64,000 nt of DNA from Rhytidiadelphus loreus. Taxonomy: Eukaryota; Streptophyta; Bryopsida; Hypnales; Hylocomiaceae. Made by a program: the position numbers and the translations under genes. The stretch spans positions 26,975,001-27,039,000 of the forward strand of contig OX344765.1 in assembly GCA_947034895.1 (NCBI GenBank). Reading direction: 5' to 3'. The first letter of the stretch is position 1. Every line of letters starts with the position of its first letter. A model generated the notes under the pieces. The model was given only the letters and a program-made list of their open reading frames with translations. It was not told where the DNA came from and did no database searches. Positions 24,476 through 35,467 of the stretch are shown one piece after another.

Positions 24476-26633
24476 CACACAATTTAGTCACTTTTGACTA
24501 TGGCCTTCACAATGGAATTGATTAAATCCAAATTGGAGGTTTAACAATGTTGTGAACAAAAACCAATGGATGAAACATAGACATTGTGAAAGTTATCAAC
24601 CTAGTTCTATAAAAATTAGAACCCAAAATTGCTTTTCTATCTCTTAGAGGTGCTAAATGTCATCTAAATTTTAGTTTTTGGCCTTTGCATTGTTAATCTA
24701 ACTTTATTTTTTTAGTTTGTTTTGAAAAAAGCATTAGTAAATAGAGAAAAAATCAAAAGAAAAATAAGTCTCCAAAAGTGCATCATTTTAACCTCTACAG
24801 GAGCAAGGCCTTTTTTCTACCAAAGAAACACTGGAAACTATCATTTCTGTAGCAAAGAGTAAAAAAGAATTTAAAATGTTTTTTTTGACATCTAACCATA
24901 GGATCTTACACCCAACTAGTATTAAAAAGTGTGAAAAAAATTCAGAATTTTTGCCCGCATAGATTGCAAGATATTTGCATTTAAAGTGGAAAAAACAAGT
25001 TTTTCAGCACATTGCGGGACTAGATAAAGACAAGAGTTAATGAAAATAATATGGACTCCAAAAAAGTAGGGATGATACCACAGAGAAGATTATGGGTAAT
25101 AAAAAAATAGAGAAGAGGAACCAAAAATAGGGACCGTGAAAAAAAAAATCCATGCATGGGAAAAAATAAGAGAAAAAGAGACAGGGGTAATAAAAGGAAG
25201 ATGACTTGCGGTACTCTTCAGATTTGAGAGGACGGTACAAGTAGGAATAATAATCTCACCAAAAAAAAGAAAAAAATTTAGAAGAAGAAAATATATAGGG
25301 AGAACTCTTCATTTAAAATATATAAAATGAAAAAAGTAGGGTTCATGAATGAAAAGATGTAGTGAAAAAACCTAGTGACGGAGAATAAAAAATAGGGATA
25401 AGAGTTACGCTTTTGGGTTTTGTAGGTATGTACATTCTTCTTCTACATTTTAGTCATTTAGAAGACCTAATTAAACTAAAGATGAAGTAAAATTTTGTGC
25501 CCAATGCAAATTCAAGGAAGAATAAAAAGTAACATAAGACCTAAACATAGAAGTCCAAGTCAAAAAACAAATACTACAAGAGAAATTCGTGAATTTCCAA
25601 AAATACTTCTACAATTTTTGTCTTAAATGGAAGAAGAAACTCATACCACAGTAAAAGAAGAGTACATTAAGAGAAATAAAGCACCCCGTCTTTAGTCCAT
25701 GGCCGTTTTGGGTAAAAAACATCCTAACCTTTTGAAGTGCTATAAATCTAAATGCAACTAAGTAATAAAGATCTTAATTGTACAATCATGTAGTACATAT
25801 GTTGTAGATGTCATGGATCAATTTTGAAGTCATTTGACCGTGTAGATTGCAAGATTATAATGTTTTAGTGTTGAAAAAGAAAACTAAAATTTTCCTAAAA
25901 ACACATTTAGAGGCCAAATTTGATTTCTAAACCTAATGAAATGAAAAAACTTTAAACTACAAAGTGATTCAAAACCAGGATATAAACACATTGGTGAAAA
26001 AAAATATCATTCAATTGACTCGATGTGTTTGCAATATGGCTTGCAAATGTCAAAAATAGGCAAGAAAAGTTGCAAAAAACACATCTAGGGCTGAACCTCC
26101 TTCTACTAAAATGCTTCTCAGTCATTCATAAATTCTTATATTGATATGAAAATTTAGCCACACAAACTAGACTAGTATGCGCAACTTTTACAAATTTTTA
26201 TATTGAAAACGGACATTTTAAGAAGAAGATACAAGCCGCCGAAGTTTACTATAGTCCATAAATGGCGGGATTTTGAATTTCGAATTGCTCCCAAACATTC
26301 AAAACAACTTGGATTGACATGAAAATTTCACCACAATAACTAGAATTCAAGGGAAATACAACCCAACAAATTTTATTGAAATCGAACATTGGATGAAGGA
26401 GATACAAGCTTCCAAAGTTGCAGCCATGAAGAGCACTTTGGTGAATCAAATGACTCCTTGAAACCGCTCATCCCGCAGTCACGTTCGTGACTTCCAAATG
26501 ACTTGAAAGTTGTGGAGCCAGAAAATCCGGTGCAATTAGGGAGCTGCAGTCATTGTTTAGTCGCATCGGACATGCAATCATTCTTCCACAGTTGCAAAAT
26601 AGCCCAATTTCTTGTAGTGGAAGAAAATACACG

Positions 26634-27250
26634 TAAGGTAGTATGGCCTTAAAGTGACCATTTACGGGCTGTTATGTCTTTTTCATAGGCTTCTGTAGAC
26701 TAAAATATTTTTTATTTATTTTTAGAGAAAGATAAATAGATGCAACATTTGATACAAGTGGTTTCATAATTTTCCAAGTAATATTGAATTAGTCATGATT
26801 TTTCAAAGTTTTCAGTCCTAGGCACCTATTTATGATAGTAGGTCTGACAAAATGAGCACACATGCGGCCTATAAAGGGCAATGAGGAAACCAAGAATAAA
26901 CATGGGAATTTATAATAAGTAGAATCAAAGGTTTTTTAAGCGATCATACTTGTATGCAATCAATTTTCAGATTTTGCATTCTCCAAATAAAGTAGTTGGC
27001 CTGCTAGCTTCTTATTTAAATATATAAATGCTCACCTATAACTACATTTAAAAATCAACCCAACCACATACTTTAATCATCCACATTAAACCTTAAAGTG
27101 ATATTTGACACACTTGAAGTTGCTCTCACTTTAAATTCAGCCCATTAAGAGTCTGTCAATTATCCATTTTAAGATCATTTGAGGTCCATTTAAGACCTAG
27201 TTATAGGTTCGATTTGAAGAGGACAGGCGGTTTTTGAGCAGACTACCTTA
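26634..27250. mobile_element. Small TIR-like insertion in the carA fragment
   Basis: Relative to intact carA near 14780, about 617 extra bases sit between ...AAAATACACG and CACGTTGCTAAGG. They start TAAGGTAGT and end ACTACCTTA, a perfect 9-bp inverted repeat, and CACG on both sides may be a 4-bp TSD. No ORF. Superfamily unknown; the paralogous carA sequence is the best evidence that it is an insertion. Confidence 0.6.
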
Positions 27251-27472
27251 CACGTTGCTAAGGCTGCAAATGACCAAGGCACCCATGAAGCATTGGCCAA
27301 ACTCCTTGTCACTTGTGGAAAGAAAACGAGAATAGATGGAATCAAGTCAACATGCGCTACAATGTTACAAAGCTAAGAAAGCACAAAAATAGACAACCCT
27401 GAATTTTTTTAGAACAAAAAGCTTTTAAATCCTTGAACATCAAATTGGCCATTGTGGAATAAAGTAGTCTAT

Positions 27473-29794
27473 TGTAGACCTAGAAGTTTTTAAAATAAGG
27501 GTCAAAATGGAAAAAGGGACCAATTAGGGGCCCCTTAGTGTTTAAAAATAGAAATAAAAGCTATTTTAAAGTCTAAAACTAGTTTTAAGTGTAAATAGGG
27601 CTAATAGGTGGATGGATGAAAAAATAAATAATAAAAAAATAGAAAGGGGATGAATGGTGTGTGTAAACAAGGTCTCACCCCTTCCCAAGAGGTGTGGCAC
27701 CTCATTTTCAAAACTATAAAAAGATTAAAAAATAGGAAAATCATGGCATTGTAAGACCCATTTATTTTATATATATATATACACACTTTATTGTGAATTT
27801 TTGTGCATTCTTGTGTAAGTTTAAATTGTGTATGTATCGGTGATTTGAGTTTTGTAATTGTTTGAGGGGAGATTTTGCATTAGGATTTTGTAAACATATG
27901 TTTGTTATCGTGAGAATTTGATAGCATTTGAGTATCATTAATTGTCCTGATCGGGAAAGAGAGAAATTGGCAATTTGAGGAAGTGAGAGACAAACCTGCC
28001 GAAGTGGTCTAAGGATGGGATCGCTGATTTGTTGATCGATTGATGTGACGAGATCAAATCTACGTGGAAGGATCAAGTCTTGCAGCTAGGTTTGGTGATA
28101 TAGTTGGTTTGTTTTTGTGATCAAGGATTTGAGAGATTAGGGTGTTGTGGAATTCGCAGAGAAGAAGCAAAGCAAGAATTTCGATGACATCGACTTGAGG
28201 GTGCTGATCTCGGATGATTGTGGGATAATCGGCGTTTCTTCAAGGTCTGGGTTTGAGGTACTGAGGCTGAACCTGAAGGAAATTGGCGAATCAGATCCCT
28301 GGAGTCAAGCATCGATTATCAGAGTTCATTCAGTGTGTGTCTCGGTTGGAGAAGTCAAAAGATTGGACAAAGGAGCGACCGAAGAGATTTGGAAGAATTT
28401 GGCCAGATTCATCGCAGACAGCAATTCACAGCAATTCCGACCGAATTGCAGTCTTCCCAATCCAAAGAGACTTCAAATATAAAGTGAAGCATGTTGTTCG
28501 ATCTCATTGTAAGGTTGGGATTCTTGGGAAATTTTGATAAATCAGTGAGAGAATTCTTCAAATTTTCGAAATTGGAACCAAGATTGAGAGGCGCGGCAGT
28601 CGTTGTGGCCTTCATCTTCGATTTTTCTGAAATCTTGCACCAATTTGAATCGAACCAATTGTAAACACTCGGATTGATTGAGTGAGAGAGATATGGAAAC
28701 AAATTCCAACAAATTTGGCCCAACAATCAAAAAATAAATCAATAAATTGTGATCGCAAAGTTGCGCGGCAGTCTGGAGCTTCAGCAGTCTGTGTCCCGAT
28801 TAGGGATTTGAGGCACGGTTATAGGGTGCGGCAGTCCACGGTCATAGGACCTCAGAACACGGCTATAGGCCAGATCGTGTGGTTTTGGGTTTGGACCATG
28901 GCCTTAGGGCTGATTTCTTGGTTTTAGGGCTGTTTTGGGTGGTTTAAGTGTATTTTCTTGGTCTTAGGCTATGCTGACATGGGTATAGGGCTGATTTGCC
29001 GCCTTTAGGGTTCAGATCATGGCTATAGGCCTTGTGCACGGCCATCGGAGCTGATACGCATGACTTTAGGTCCCTTGATTATTAATTTATAAAATTTCAA
29101 AGTGATTGGTCTTAGGTTCTCTAAGTTTGGTCAAATTGTAAATTGTCCCAATACCTTGTATGTTGTGAATTTAGGGAATTAACCCTTGTGGTTTGGACCA
29201 ATTGCCCTTTTTGACTCATTGTCCCAAAGTGTTGGAGAAAAGTTTGCAGAAAAGACAAACTTAAGGTATGAGACCACAAACTGAGCATTCTCTGCATAAC
29301 TGGACTATTTGACCTATTGGGACAGACATAGACATTGTGCATGTAGTTTTGCTCATGGCGAGCACTTACTGGACTTATTGCCCTCCATATAAAAAGTTTT
29401 AATAAATGAACTATGTGTATTATTATTTTCAAAGTATTATCTTGATGTGATTAAAAGTCCTAGATCATACATTGCATTGACAATTTGACCAAACCTGACA
29501 TATTGCCCAGACTATTTGCCCTCCTTTTAGAATACTATATAGGATTGGGACTACAATCATTGTGTCTGCATACATTTGTAATGGACTGACCACTAAATTA
29601 CCAAATTTGGGAATAAGAGTGAAAATCCCTTTATTATTTGTTTTTGAATTCAAAATACTATATATTTACCTATATTCTAAGTACATGTGACTTTAGCTAC
29701 AAAAAGCGTTAGACTATTTGACCATTCCCTAGACTAAGAACCCCTATACTTTAGTCTTGGGTGTTTTTGCGAGTAGGCAAAAATCTAGACTACA
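27473..29794 (+). repeat. 5' LTR (2322 bp)
   Basis: Starts TGTAGACC and ends ACTACA. By eye I found three differences from the 3' LTR, all transitions: 29242 G versus A at 52412, 29757 T versus C at 52927, and 29788 G versus A at 52958. A TATA-rich run (TTTTATATATATATATAC, about 27766-27783) is a candidate promoter for the genomic RNA. The interval 28820-29065 holds a loose repeat of GGCYATAGG/GGCCTTAGGG words. Open frames inside the LTR have no recognisable content. Confidence 0.95.
27766..27783 (+). promoter_or_regulatory. Candidate TATA box of the LTR promoter
   Basis: A TTTTATATATATATATAC run about 300 bp into the LTR, present identically in the 3' LTR. Position and composition fit an RNA polymerase II core promoter, but no start-site signal confirms it. 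Confidence 0.4.
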
Positions 29795-29797
29795 TTT

Positions 29798-29815
29798 TGG
29801 CGCCGCTGCCGGGGA
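29798..29815 (+). other. Primer-binding site, tRNA-Asp type
   Basis: TGGCGCCGCTGCCGGGGA starts three bases after the LTR end. It differs by one base from the complement of the plant tRNA-Asp 3' end as I recall it (GTT in place of GCT in the middle). This is the usual primer of Tat-type and related Ty3/gypsy elements. Confidence 0.85.
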
Positions 29816-30060
29816 ATGGTCCTGGCTAACGGTGGCTGAAATGTAAGAATAGAAAATAGAATCTTTTTTCCTTTTGATAAAAAGAAACAAAAGAAAAAAT
29901 AGGCAAAATATACTATGTAACTTCTTGTAGAGAAGGAAAACTCCAAGAATGACATGTATTTTTCCTAGAGTATTTTCTTTATAAGTTTCTTTTTCAAAAA
30001 TGGAATAACATTCCGAATGGTAAGTATTTGTAAAAACAAAGTTATGTTATGTAAGAAAAT

Positions 30061-30591
30061 ATGGGGTTCGGTGAAAAACTAAGTCGGGAAGTAATCCACA
30101 ACATTCTACTAGAAATCTTTCCAAAAGAAGAAATAAAAGAAAAACCTTTTCCTGTTATACGGTATAATCGACAATTCTCGCAAGAACTTAGAGCTATACC
30201 TAAAATTGAACCAATTACTGAAATTTCTAACCCAAACTTTAATAGTCTAAATACTCGAAAAAATCAAAGTAATTTACCTAAACTTACTAAAAACTTTCGA
30301 AGAGGAAATAATTGTCACTTTTGTGGAGAAACGGGTCACATTAAAAAGTCATGTTTTAAGAAACAAGAATTCGATAATACAAAAAGAAACCATTTTCAAC
30401 CCACGAAAAAACTTTCAACTTCAATTTCTTTTGACCAAGAGTTTGTGAAAACTGCTAGAGGTTTAATCCCACTACGAAACCCAGAAGTATCCATAGAAGA
30501 ATTGATTAGAATAAGAACAATAGTCAACACTTTAATTTACTATTATCCAACACCGGAAAAACTTAGTGGACATTCTACAAATACATACTAA
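30061..30591 (+). CDS. Pre-gag ORF 1 of the retrotransposon, with one CCHC zinc knuckle
   Basis: An intact 176-residue frame starts 246 bp after the primer site. It begins MGFGEKLSREVIHN, has a basic, Asn/Lys-rich middle and one knuckle CHFCGETGHIKKSC (C-x2-C-x4-H-x4-C, residues about 87-100). Knuckles normally sit at the C-terminus of Gag, so a separate knuckle ORF ahead of gag is unusual. Ogre/Tat elements are known for an ORF upstream of gag, which is the closest parallel. A nucleic-acid binding role is inferred from the knuckle only. Confidence 0.65.
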   Translation: MGFGEKLSREVIHNILLEIFPKEEIKEKPFPVIRYNRQFSQELRAIPKIEPITEISNPNFNSLNTRKNQSNLPKLTKNFRRGNNCHFCGETGHIKKSCFKKQEFDNTKRNHFQPTKKLSTSISFDQEFVKTARGLIPLRNPEVSIEELIRIRTIVNTLIYYYPTPEKLSGHSTNTY

Positions 30592-30594
30592 ATT

Positions 30595-31141
30595 ATGCAT
30601 AAATTTGTACAAATGAGACAAGATGAGTTGTCTATTTCCATGGGAAACATCGAAAATAATAGAAGACTTCTATTCTGTGCCCTGCCTATTTATGGCACTT
30701 TACCGTCTTTATAGAAACGCATATTTTGGGCAAGGTTTTCAGTTAAGTGGAAACTATATCCGAAATAAAAACCTAAAGCAAAACATAGAATAATTACCTT
30801 TAGACATAAAAAGAATCATTTTTAGCAAAGTCTGGGAAAAACCTAAACTTCAAAACGGATTTGTGGTAAAGAATGGCGAATTACTCTTAGACTTTGCCTT
30901 GCATTTTCTAATTGTCCAATACAGAAAATTGAAATCCCAAACTAAGAAGAAAGTACCTAAAACCTATGCTGCTTGGTCTGGCAATAAAATTCTAGAAAGA
31001 ATTTACAAATTTACGTATGGGCCAATGAACCCTGCAATAACGCCACTTATTCCAGATTTCGTGTGCAAAAATAAAGCCAATCCCTTGAGCCCATCGTTTA
31101 GTCTAATTTGTCCAAACACATTTGCCTATATTCCTTTATAA
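30595..31141 (+). pseudogene. Pre-gag ORF 2, broken by a frameshift and a stop
   Basis: The ATG at 30595 lies 3 bp after the ORF 1 stop. Coding-like sequence reads ...RLLFCALPIYGTLPSL, then shifts frame near 30712 and continues as YRNAYFGQGFQLSGNY. It meets a TAA at 30791-30793, then runs open to 31141 (LLDFALHFLIVQYRK, then KKVPKTYAAW). The close packing after ORF 1 and continuous protein character on both sides of each lesion suggest one original ORF of about 180 residues. Family not recognised. Confidence 0.5.
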
Positions 31142-31218
31142 GCCTAAAATCTAGAAGAACTAATAAAATTTGAACTTTGTACGAATAGAGTCATTGCTTA
31201 CACCTATGGCCACCTCAA

Positions 31219-32700
31219 ATGTCTGGTCATACCCATGATCGAATATTAAAAGAGGTTGTACAAAGATTACAAAGAGACAAGAGAGCAAAACATAGAGAAA
31301 ATAGAAGAAGAACCCCTGTTTATATTCCATCTTGTTTGTCACCTCCTAAACCACCTCCTAGTCCTGAAAGCGAAGATGAGGAAGAACCCTCTTCACGATC
31401 ATTAAAGGATCAAAACACCAAGACTCCTTTTGAATCTTTGACAAAAGAGAGTGCACCCCCATCTAGTCCAAAAATCTTACATAAACTAGCCCGAAAATTT
31501 TCAAATCTCGATTTGCGAAGCAGAACACCAAATCCTAAACTTGGTGAAACATCTGATAGTCTAAGAATTACCTTATCACCTGTGGACTACCTTTTCGCTC
31601 AACCACAAATACTTGATCTTGAATTAACTAATCAAGATACTATTAGTAATTATTTAGAGGAACACTGGAACTCTCAAAGTTTGAGTGTTAAAGAAAGAGT
31701 AGACAATTTCTTGCATCCAATTAAAGAATTGGCGGCAAGTGCCTTTTCTTCTACTAGTTCTGAAACAGAATCAATTGGTACGCCACGAATAGAAATTTCC
31801 ACTGGACAAATTTCTTTTGGCATACAACCTCAGGATGATCCTTATAGTCTGGACTATGATCTAATAGATGAGTTAGGACTACCTGACAATTTGTTTGACG
31901 ACGAACCACTAGAAGAAAATCAACTCATCATGGCTCAGCGACCCCTTAATTTAACACCATTGCCACAATATGGGGGTCAAGCTGGCACTGATCCAGATTA
32001 TCATTTGGCAAGATTCCAAGTAGTTTGCACTGCTAATAGGATACCCGAAGACACTTATGCAGCAACCTTTCCAGCCATGTTAGTTGGCTCTGCCCAAGAA
32101 TGGTTTCAAATTCATGCACCCTTCACAGATTGGGATGCTTTAAAATTAGCTTTTCAAACTAGGTTTAGACCATTGGCTTTTACGGAAAGTATCCAAGAGA
32201 GATTGAGAACTATTAGAATGTCGCCTGATGAGAGTGTAGACTTTTATTATGGACGACTAGAATACTTACTTCAACGTTGGCATAACCATGGCATACCGGA
32301 TGCCTATTTAACTGGCATCTTTATTGGTGGTTTATATCCACCAGAATTTAAAATTTCCATTAAAGAAAAGCATCCGGGTGATTTAAATACTGCATTACAA
32401 TATGCCAAACGTTATGAAGAAGCGCGTATTAGTGAAGACCAACTAGGAACTCTAAATCCAAATATTTATTCCAACCAATACCTTTATCCTAATCAAGCTC
32501 TACAAACTAGGATATTTCCTGTTCCACAAATGAAAAGTTATCCTAACCTAAAAGTACAACCTCTTGAAGTGACTAATTCTAAACCTGAACTAAAATCAGA
32601 CATGGAAAACCAAATGAATAGATTGGTAGAAGAAATGGCAGATTTGAGGGTACAAATCACTAATGCCCTGACCAAACGGTCTAAACCCACCAATACATGA
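31219..32700 (+). CDS. gag: Gag capsid region of the retrotransposon
   Basis: 493 codons from an ATG at 31219 to TGA. The N-terminal 230 residues are Ser/Pro/Glu-rich and probably disordered. The retrotransposon Gag domain lies at about residues 240-400, with the diagnostic FPAMLVGSAQEWF, W..LKLAFQTRF and YYGRLEYLLQRW segments. Gag forms the particle that packages element RNA. The closing TGA and a second TGA 12 bp later (32710-32712) separate it from the knuckle/protease ORF in the same frame, so the ancestor probably made one Gag-Pol polyprotein. Confidence 0.85.
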   Translation: MSGHTHDRILKEVVQRLQRDKRAKHRENRRRTPVYIPSCLSPPKPPPSPESEDEEEPSSRSLKDQNTKTPFESLTKESAPPSSPKILHKLARKFSNLDLRSRTPNPKLGETSDSLRITLSPVDYLFAQPQILDLELTNQDTISNYLEEHWNSQSLSVKERVDNFLHPIKELAASAFSSTSSETESIGTPRIEISTGQISFGIQPQDDPYSLDYDLIDELGLPDNLFDDEPLEENQLIMAQRPLNLTPLPQYGGQAGTDPDYHLARFQVVCTANRIPEDTYAATFPAMLVGSAQEWFQIHAPFTDWDALKLAFQTRFRPLAFTESIQERLRTIRMSPDESVDFYYGRLEYLLQRWHNHGIPDAYLTGIFIGGLYPPEFKISIKEKHPGDLNTALQYAKRYEEARISEDQLGTLNPNIYSNQYLYPNQALQTRIFPVPQMKSYPNLKVQPLEVTNSKPELKSDMENQMNRLVEEMADLRVQITNALTKRSKPTNT

Positions 32701-34739
32701 AGTAATGTATGATGTACAAACTGTCAAGGACATGGCCATTTGCCATTTGAGTGTCCTTCTTTGGCCACTGAAATTACAAACCAGAAACCACATTGTAACT
32801 TCTGTGGAGGAAATCATCCTACTGAAAAATGTTGGAACTTAGCCGCTATCAAACAAGACATACGGGCGGTAAAACAAGTATTACAAATTGATTCCAGCAG
32901 ACCATGGGTAAACAAAAACAATATTAGTAAAAGACCTTTTAGTAGACCTAATACGGGTCCATCGTATAAATCTAATGAAAATCGACCCCGTTGGAACGAT
33001 ACTTACAACAAGCCACCAATTTGGAATGGACCGCCATCCAATCCAAATACACATCGTTATGGACCCCCTGAACGAGGAAAGCACTTAGTGTGTTATAGAT
33101 GTGGTGAATTAGGTCACTATGCCAATGAATGTCCAAATCCTAGAAAACAAGAGGGATACACTCTTAGGTGTGGCAGATGCCGCCAAGAAGGTCATTTATT
33201 TGTAGATTGCACTGCCCCACCTAGGAAATTTCCACCATCTGAAAGAGATTACCCTAAAAACAAACAAGTCCAATTCCAAGAAGAAGGGAATTCAAGACCG
33301 TCAAATCATATATCTCATTCTATTCAAGAAAAAGGTTTCTACCCAGAAACTGTTTTTGTAACCACGAGAGCCTCTAAGGCTAAATCAAATTTGGTAGATA
33401 ATCGGTTAACCAATAGTTTTGAAGATGAGACCGAATCATCTAAAACTATTTTGGATAATACACTTGTAATGGTAGAACCACCAAAAGAAAACGAAGTAAT
33501 TCCACCTGTTGAAGTACAATTAGACCCAAATTATATGCATAAAGAAATAACCTGGAAAGAAAGGCAAAAAAGACTTTTAAAAGAAAAGTCTAATCAACCA
33601 AAGTCTGTACCTTTAGAAATTGAAAACCTTTTGGTAAAATTGCCAATGGTTTCAAGTTCTATTCCAAGTTTTTATCAAATACCTGCCAAAAGAATGAGTT
33701 CTAGGACAAATTCTCAAAACTCACAAAGTCAATCAAAGCGTAAAGTTCCACGAACAATGAAATTAGCAATGGGCATGGAACCTTATAATGTTGTGGCAAA
33801 TTTAGATCGAATACAACCCCAAATTAGCATGAAACAACTGTTAGCTATTTCACCCAAATGTAGGAGTGATTTGAATTCCTCCTTAATTCGAAAAAGAGCT
33901 AAACTTTTGGAAATCCATGAAATTTCCATGGATCCAAGGGCACCTACCGTTGATGTCATCATTGATGGTTCTTTAATTAGTGGAGTGCAAATTGATAGCG
34001 GTTCTAGTGTTAATCTCATGAATTTTGAAACTATGGAAGAATTGGGATTAACGACTATGACCTCGACTCCTATGATTCTGCGAATGGCTGATCAAAGTAG
34101 AGTTAAACCTTTGGGAGTATTAACCCAAATTGTAACAACTATCAGTGGAATAAACTACAAAATTGATTACATAGTTTTTAAACTTACAGAATCTATTTCT
34201 TCCTATCCCATTTTGTTGGGAAGACCTTGGCTTTATATAGCAAAGGCAAAGGATGATCGGGGCAAAGGCACTTTAACCATAGGTAAAGGACAAAATAAAA
34301 TTGTCTTACCCCTTTATCCTACAAAATATAGAGGTGAAACCCAGGATGATGGGACTAGTGTTACATCAGATACCGAAAGTCAAAGTAGTGAGATAGAACC
34401 CACCCAAAACATTGCTAAAGAAATGTCATATAAAAGTATTGGATTAGGAGAGTATTTTACACCTTTAGCAAATGTCGACGATTCAGACGATGCCATTTTG
34501 GCATGGGAAAACTCAGGAGTTCTAAACATAGGCATTGAAGAAAATTCGGAATTGGAACCTGAATTATTATCTGAAACCCAAGACATGGAAGACATGTTCG
34601 CTAATAGTGATACAACTACCTTGCAAAGAAAAGTTTTTAGTGAATCTTTGAGAACCCCTTTGCAAGATATGAATTTGGAAAATAAAGAAAACCCAAAAAT
34701 TATTAAGGTCTACACCAAAATGACCAAAATGGAATTTAA
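32701..34739 (+). CDS. Zinc-knuckle array and aspartic protease region (Gag-Pol continuation)
   Basis: In frame with gag. The first knuckle starts just after the stop at 32710-32712 and overlaps the open frame from 32740: CTNCQGHGHLPFEC. CNFC..HPTEKC, CYRCGELGHYANEC and CGRCRQEGHLFVDC follow. After a basic, poorly conserved linker comes a retropepsin-like domain with VDVIIDGS and the active-site motif IDSGSSVNLM (about 33950-34020), then the LLGRPWL motif (about 34215-34235). The reading frame is cut at 34739 by the nested element in the TTAA site; the 31 bases that appear to extend the ORF to 34770 belong to that insert. Confidence 0.85.
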
Positions 34740-35463
34740 GGGTGGATGCAAGAAACACCGAACGATTTAGGGAGCGTTCTGACAAAACTGCGTTTTTTTT
34801 GCCCAATACTACAAGTACTGCTAGTACTGCAAAATGGAGCAATCTCAGCCGTTGATCCGAAAAATCAACGGCCAGTAGTACTTTTGAGTACTTTATAATA
34901 CTGAAATTGTACTACTTAAAAAAATGACAGTTTGTCACAGAAAGTAGACAAAATTAAGTATAAATTAATAATAATTAGAAAATCATGAATAAAAAAAAAC
35001 TAAAAATTGGCCATTTGTAGAGACTTGATAGTGATTACATTTCACCAAAAACTAAAAATTGAAACCATCATAAATGTTAGGAGCGCTATGGGCAACGGAC
35101 CCCTATTTGCATGCATGTTGAAGACAAAGAATTGTGTTTTTTTGAATTCCCTTTGGTGGGCACATGCCCTTCTATTGTGGCAATAGCCCACAACAATCCT
35201 AGACGTACATCATAATTTTTGGATGCTCCACAGTACTAAAAACCCCTAAAACGCAAAGTGTGACAAATTAGGTAAATTACAATTTAATTAAAGGATTTTT
35301 TTTCAAAATTTCTCAAAAGTAAGGAATCTAAGGACTTCCAAGTTAGCCATCTCCAATAAAAATTTCAAGTACATGGACTTCATTTCCCAAAAGATATGGC
35401 AAATTGCATCTCCGTCATTCCAATTGTGACGCCAAATAGTACCGGTGTTTCTTGCATTCACCC
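34740..35463. mobile_element. 724-bp TIR element inserted in pol at a TTAA site
   Basis: Inverted ends GGGTGGATGCAAGAAACACC (34740-) and its complement (to 35463) match at 20 of 21 positions. TTAA flanks both sides (34736-34739 and 35464-35467). Removing the insert with one TTAA puts the protease and RT frames back in phase, which confirms the exact boundaries. TTAA fits piggyBac, and its inner TAA would also fit PIF/Harbinger; the GGG start favours neither firmly. A hairpin GCCGTTGAT...ATCAACGGC lies near 34850. No transposase ORF. Confidence 0.9.
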
Positions 35464-35467
35464 TTAA

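Larger units (their letters stand above)
23439..26619. mobile_element. Non-autonomous CACTA element (3.2 kb) inside the carA fragment
   Basis: The left end reads CACTACCAGAAAAACAG and the right end is the complement of CACTACAAGAAATTGGG. The flanking trinucleotide is GAA on both sides (23436-23438 and 26620-26622). Removing the element and one GAA restores the order seen in the intact carA intron at about 14768-14780, which confirms both boundaries. TGACTGCA/AGTCATT words are repeated in both subterminal regions, as in CACTA elements where the transposase binds. No transposase ORF was found. Internal tandem repeats lie at 23738-24060 and 24345-24475. Confidence 0.9.
22843..27425 (-). pseudogene. 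Duplicated internal fragment of carA, split by two insertions
   Basis: 22843-23438 matches carA intron/exon sequence from about 14085 to 14770, and 27250-27425 matches about 14787-14963, in the same orientation. Introns are retained, so this is a genomic duplication, not a retrocopy. It covers carA exon 5 (here about 22957-23015) and exon 4 (here about 27268-27310). About 95 bp around 14195-14285, including the end of exon 5, is deleted. The piece is cut by a CACTA element (23439-26619) and a second insert (about 26634-27250). It lacks start, catalytic region and stop, so it is non-functional. Confidence 0.85.

Noticed and set aside
28121..28927. Several ORFs of 60-111 codons inside the 5' LTR (repeated in the 3' LTR)
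   Set aside because: Several lack an ATG, overlap on both strands and show no family resemblance. They are repeated only because the LTR is.
32698..32712. Gag stop read as programmed readthrough
   Set aside because: Two TGA codons within 15 bp and further stops elsewhere in the same polyprotein point to decay, not a single regulated readthrough site.
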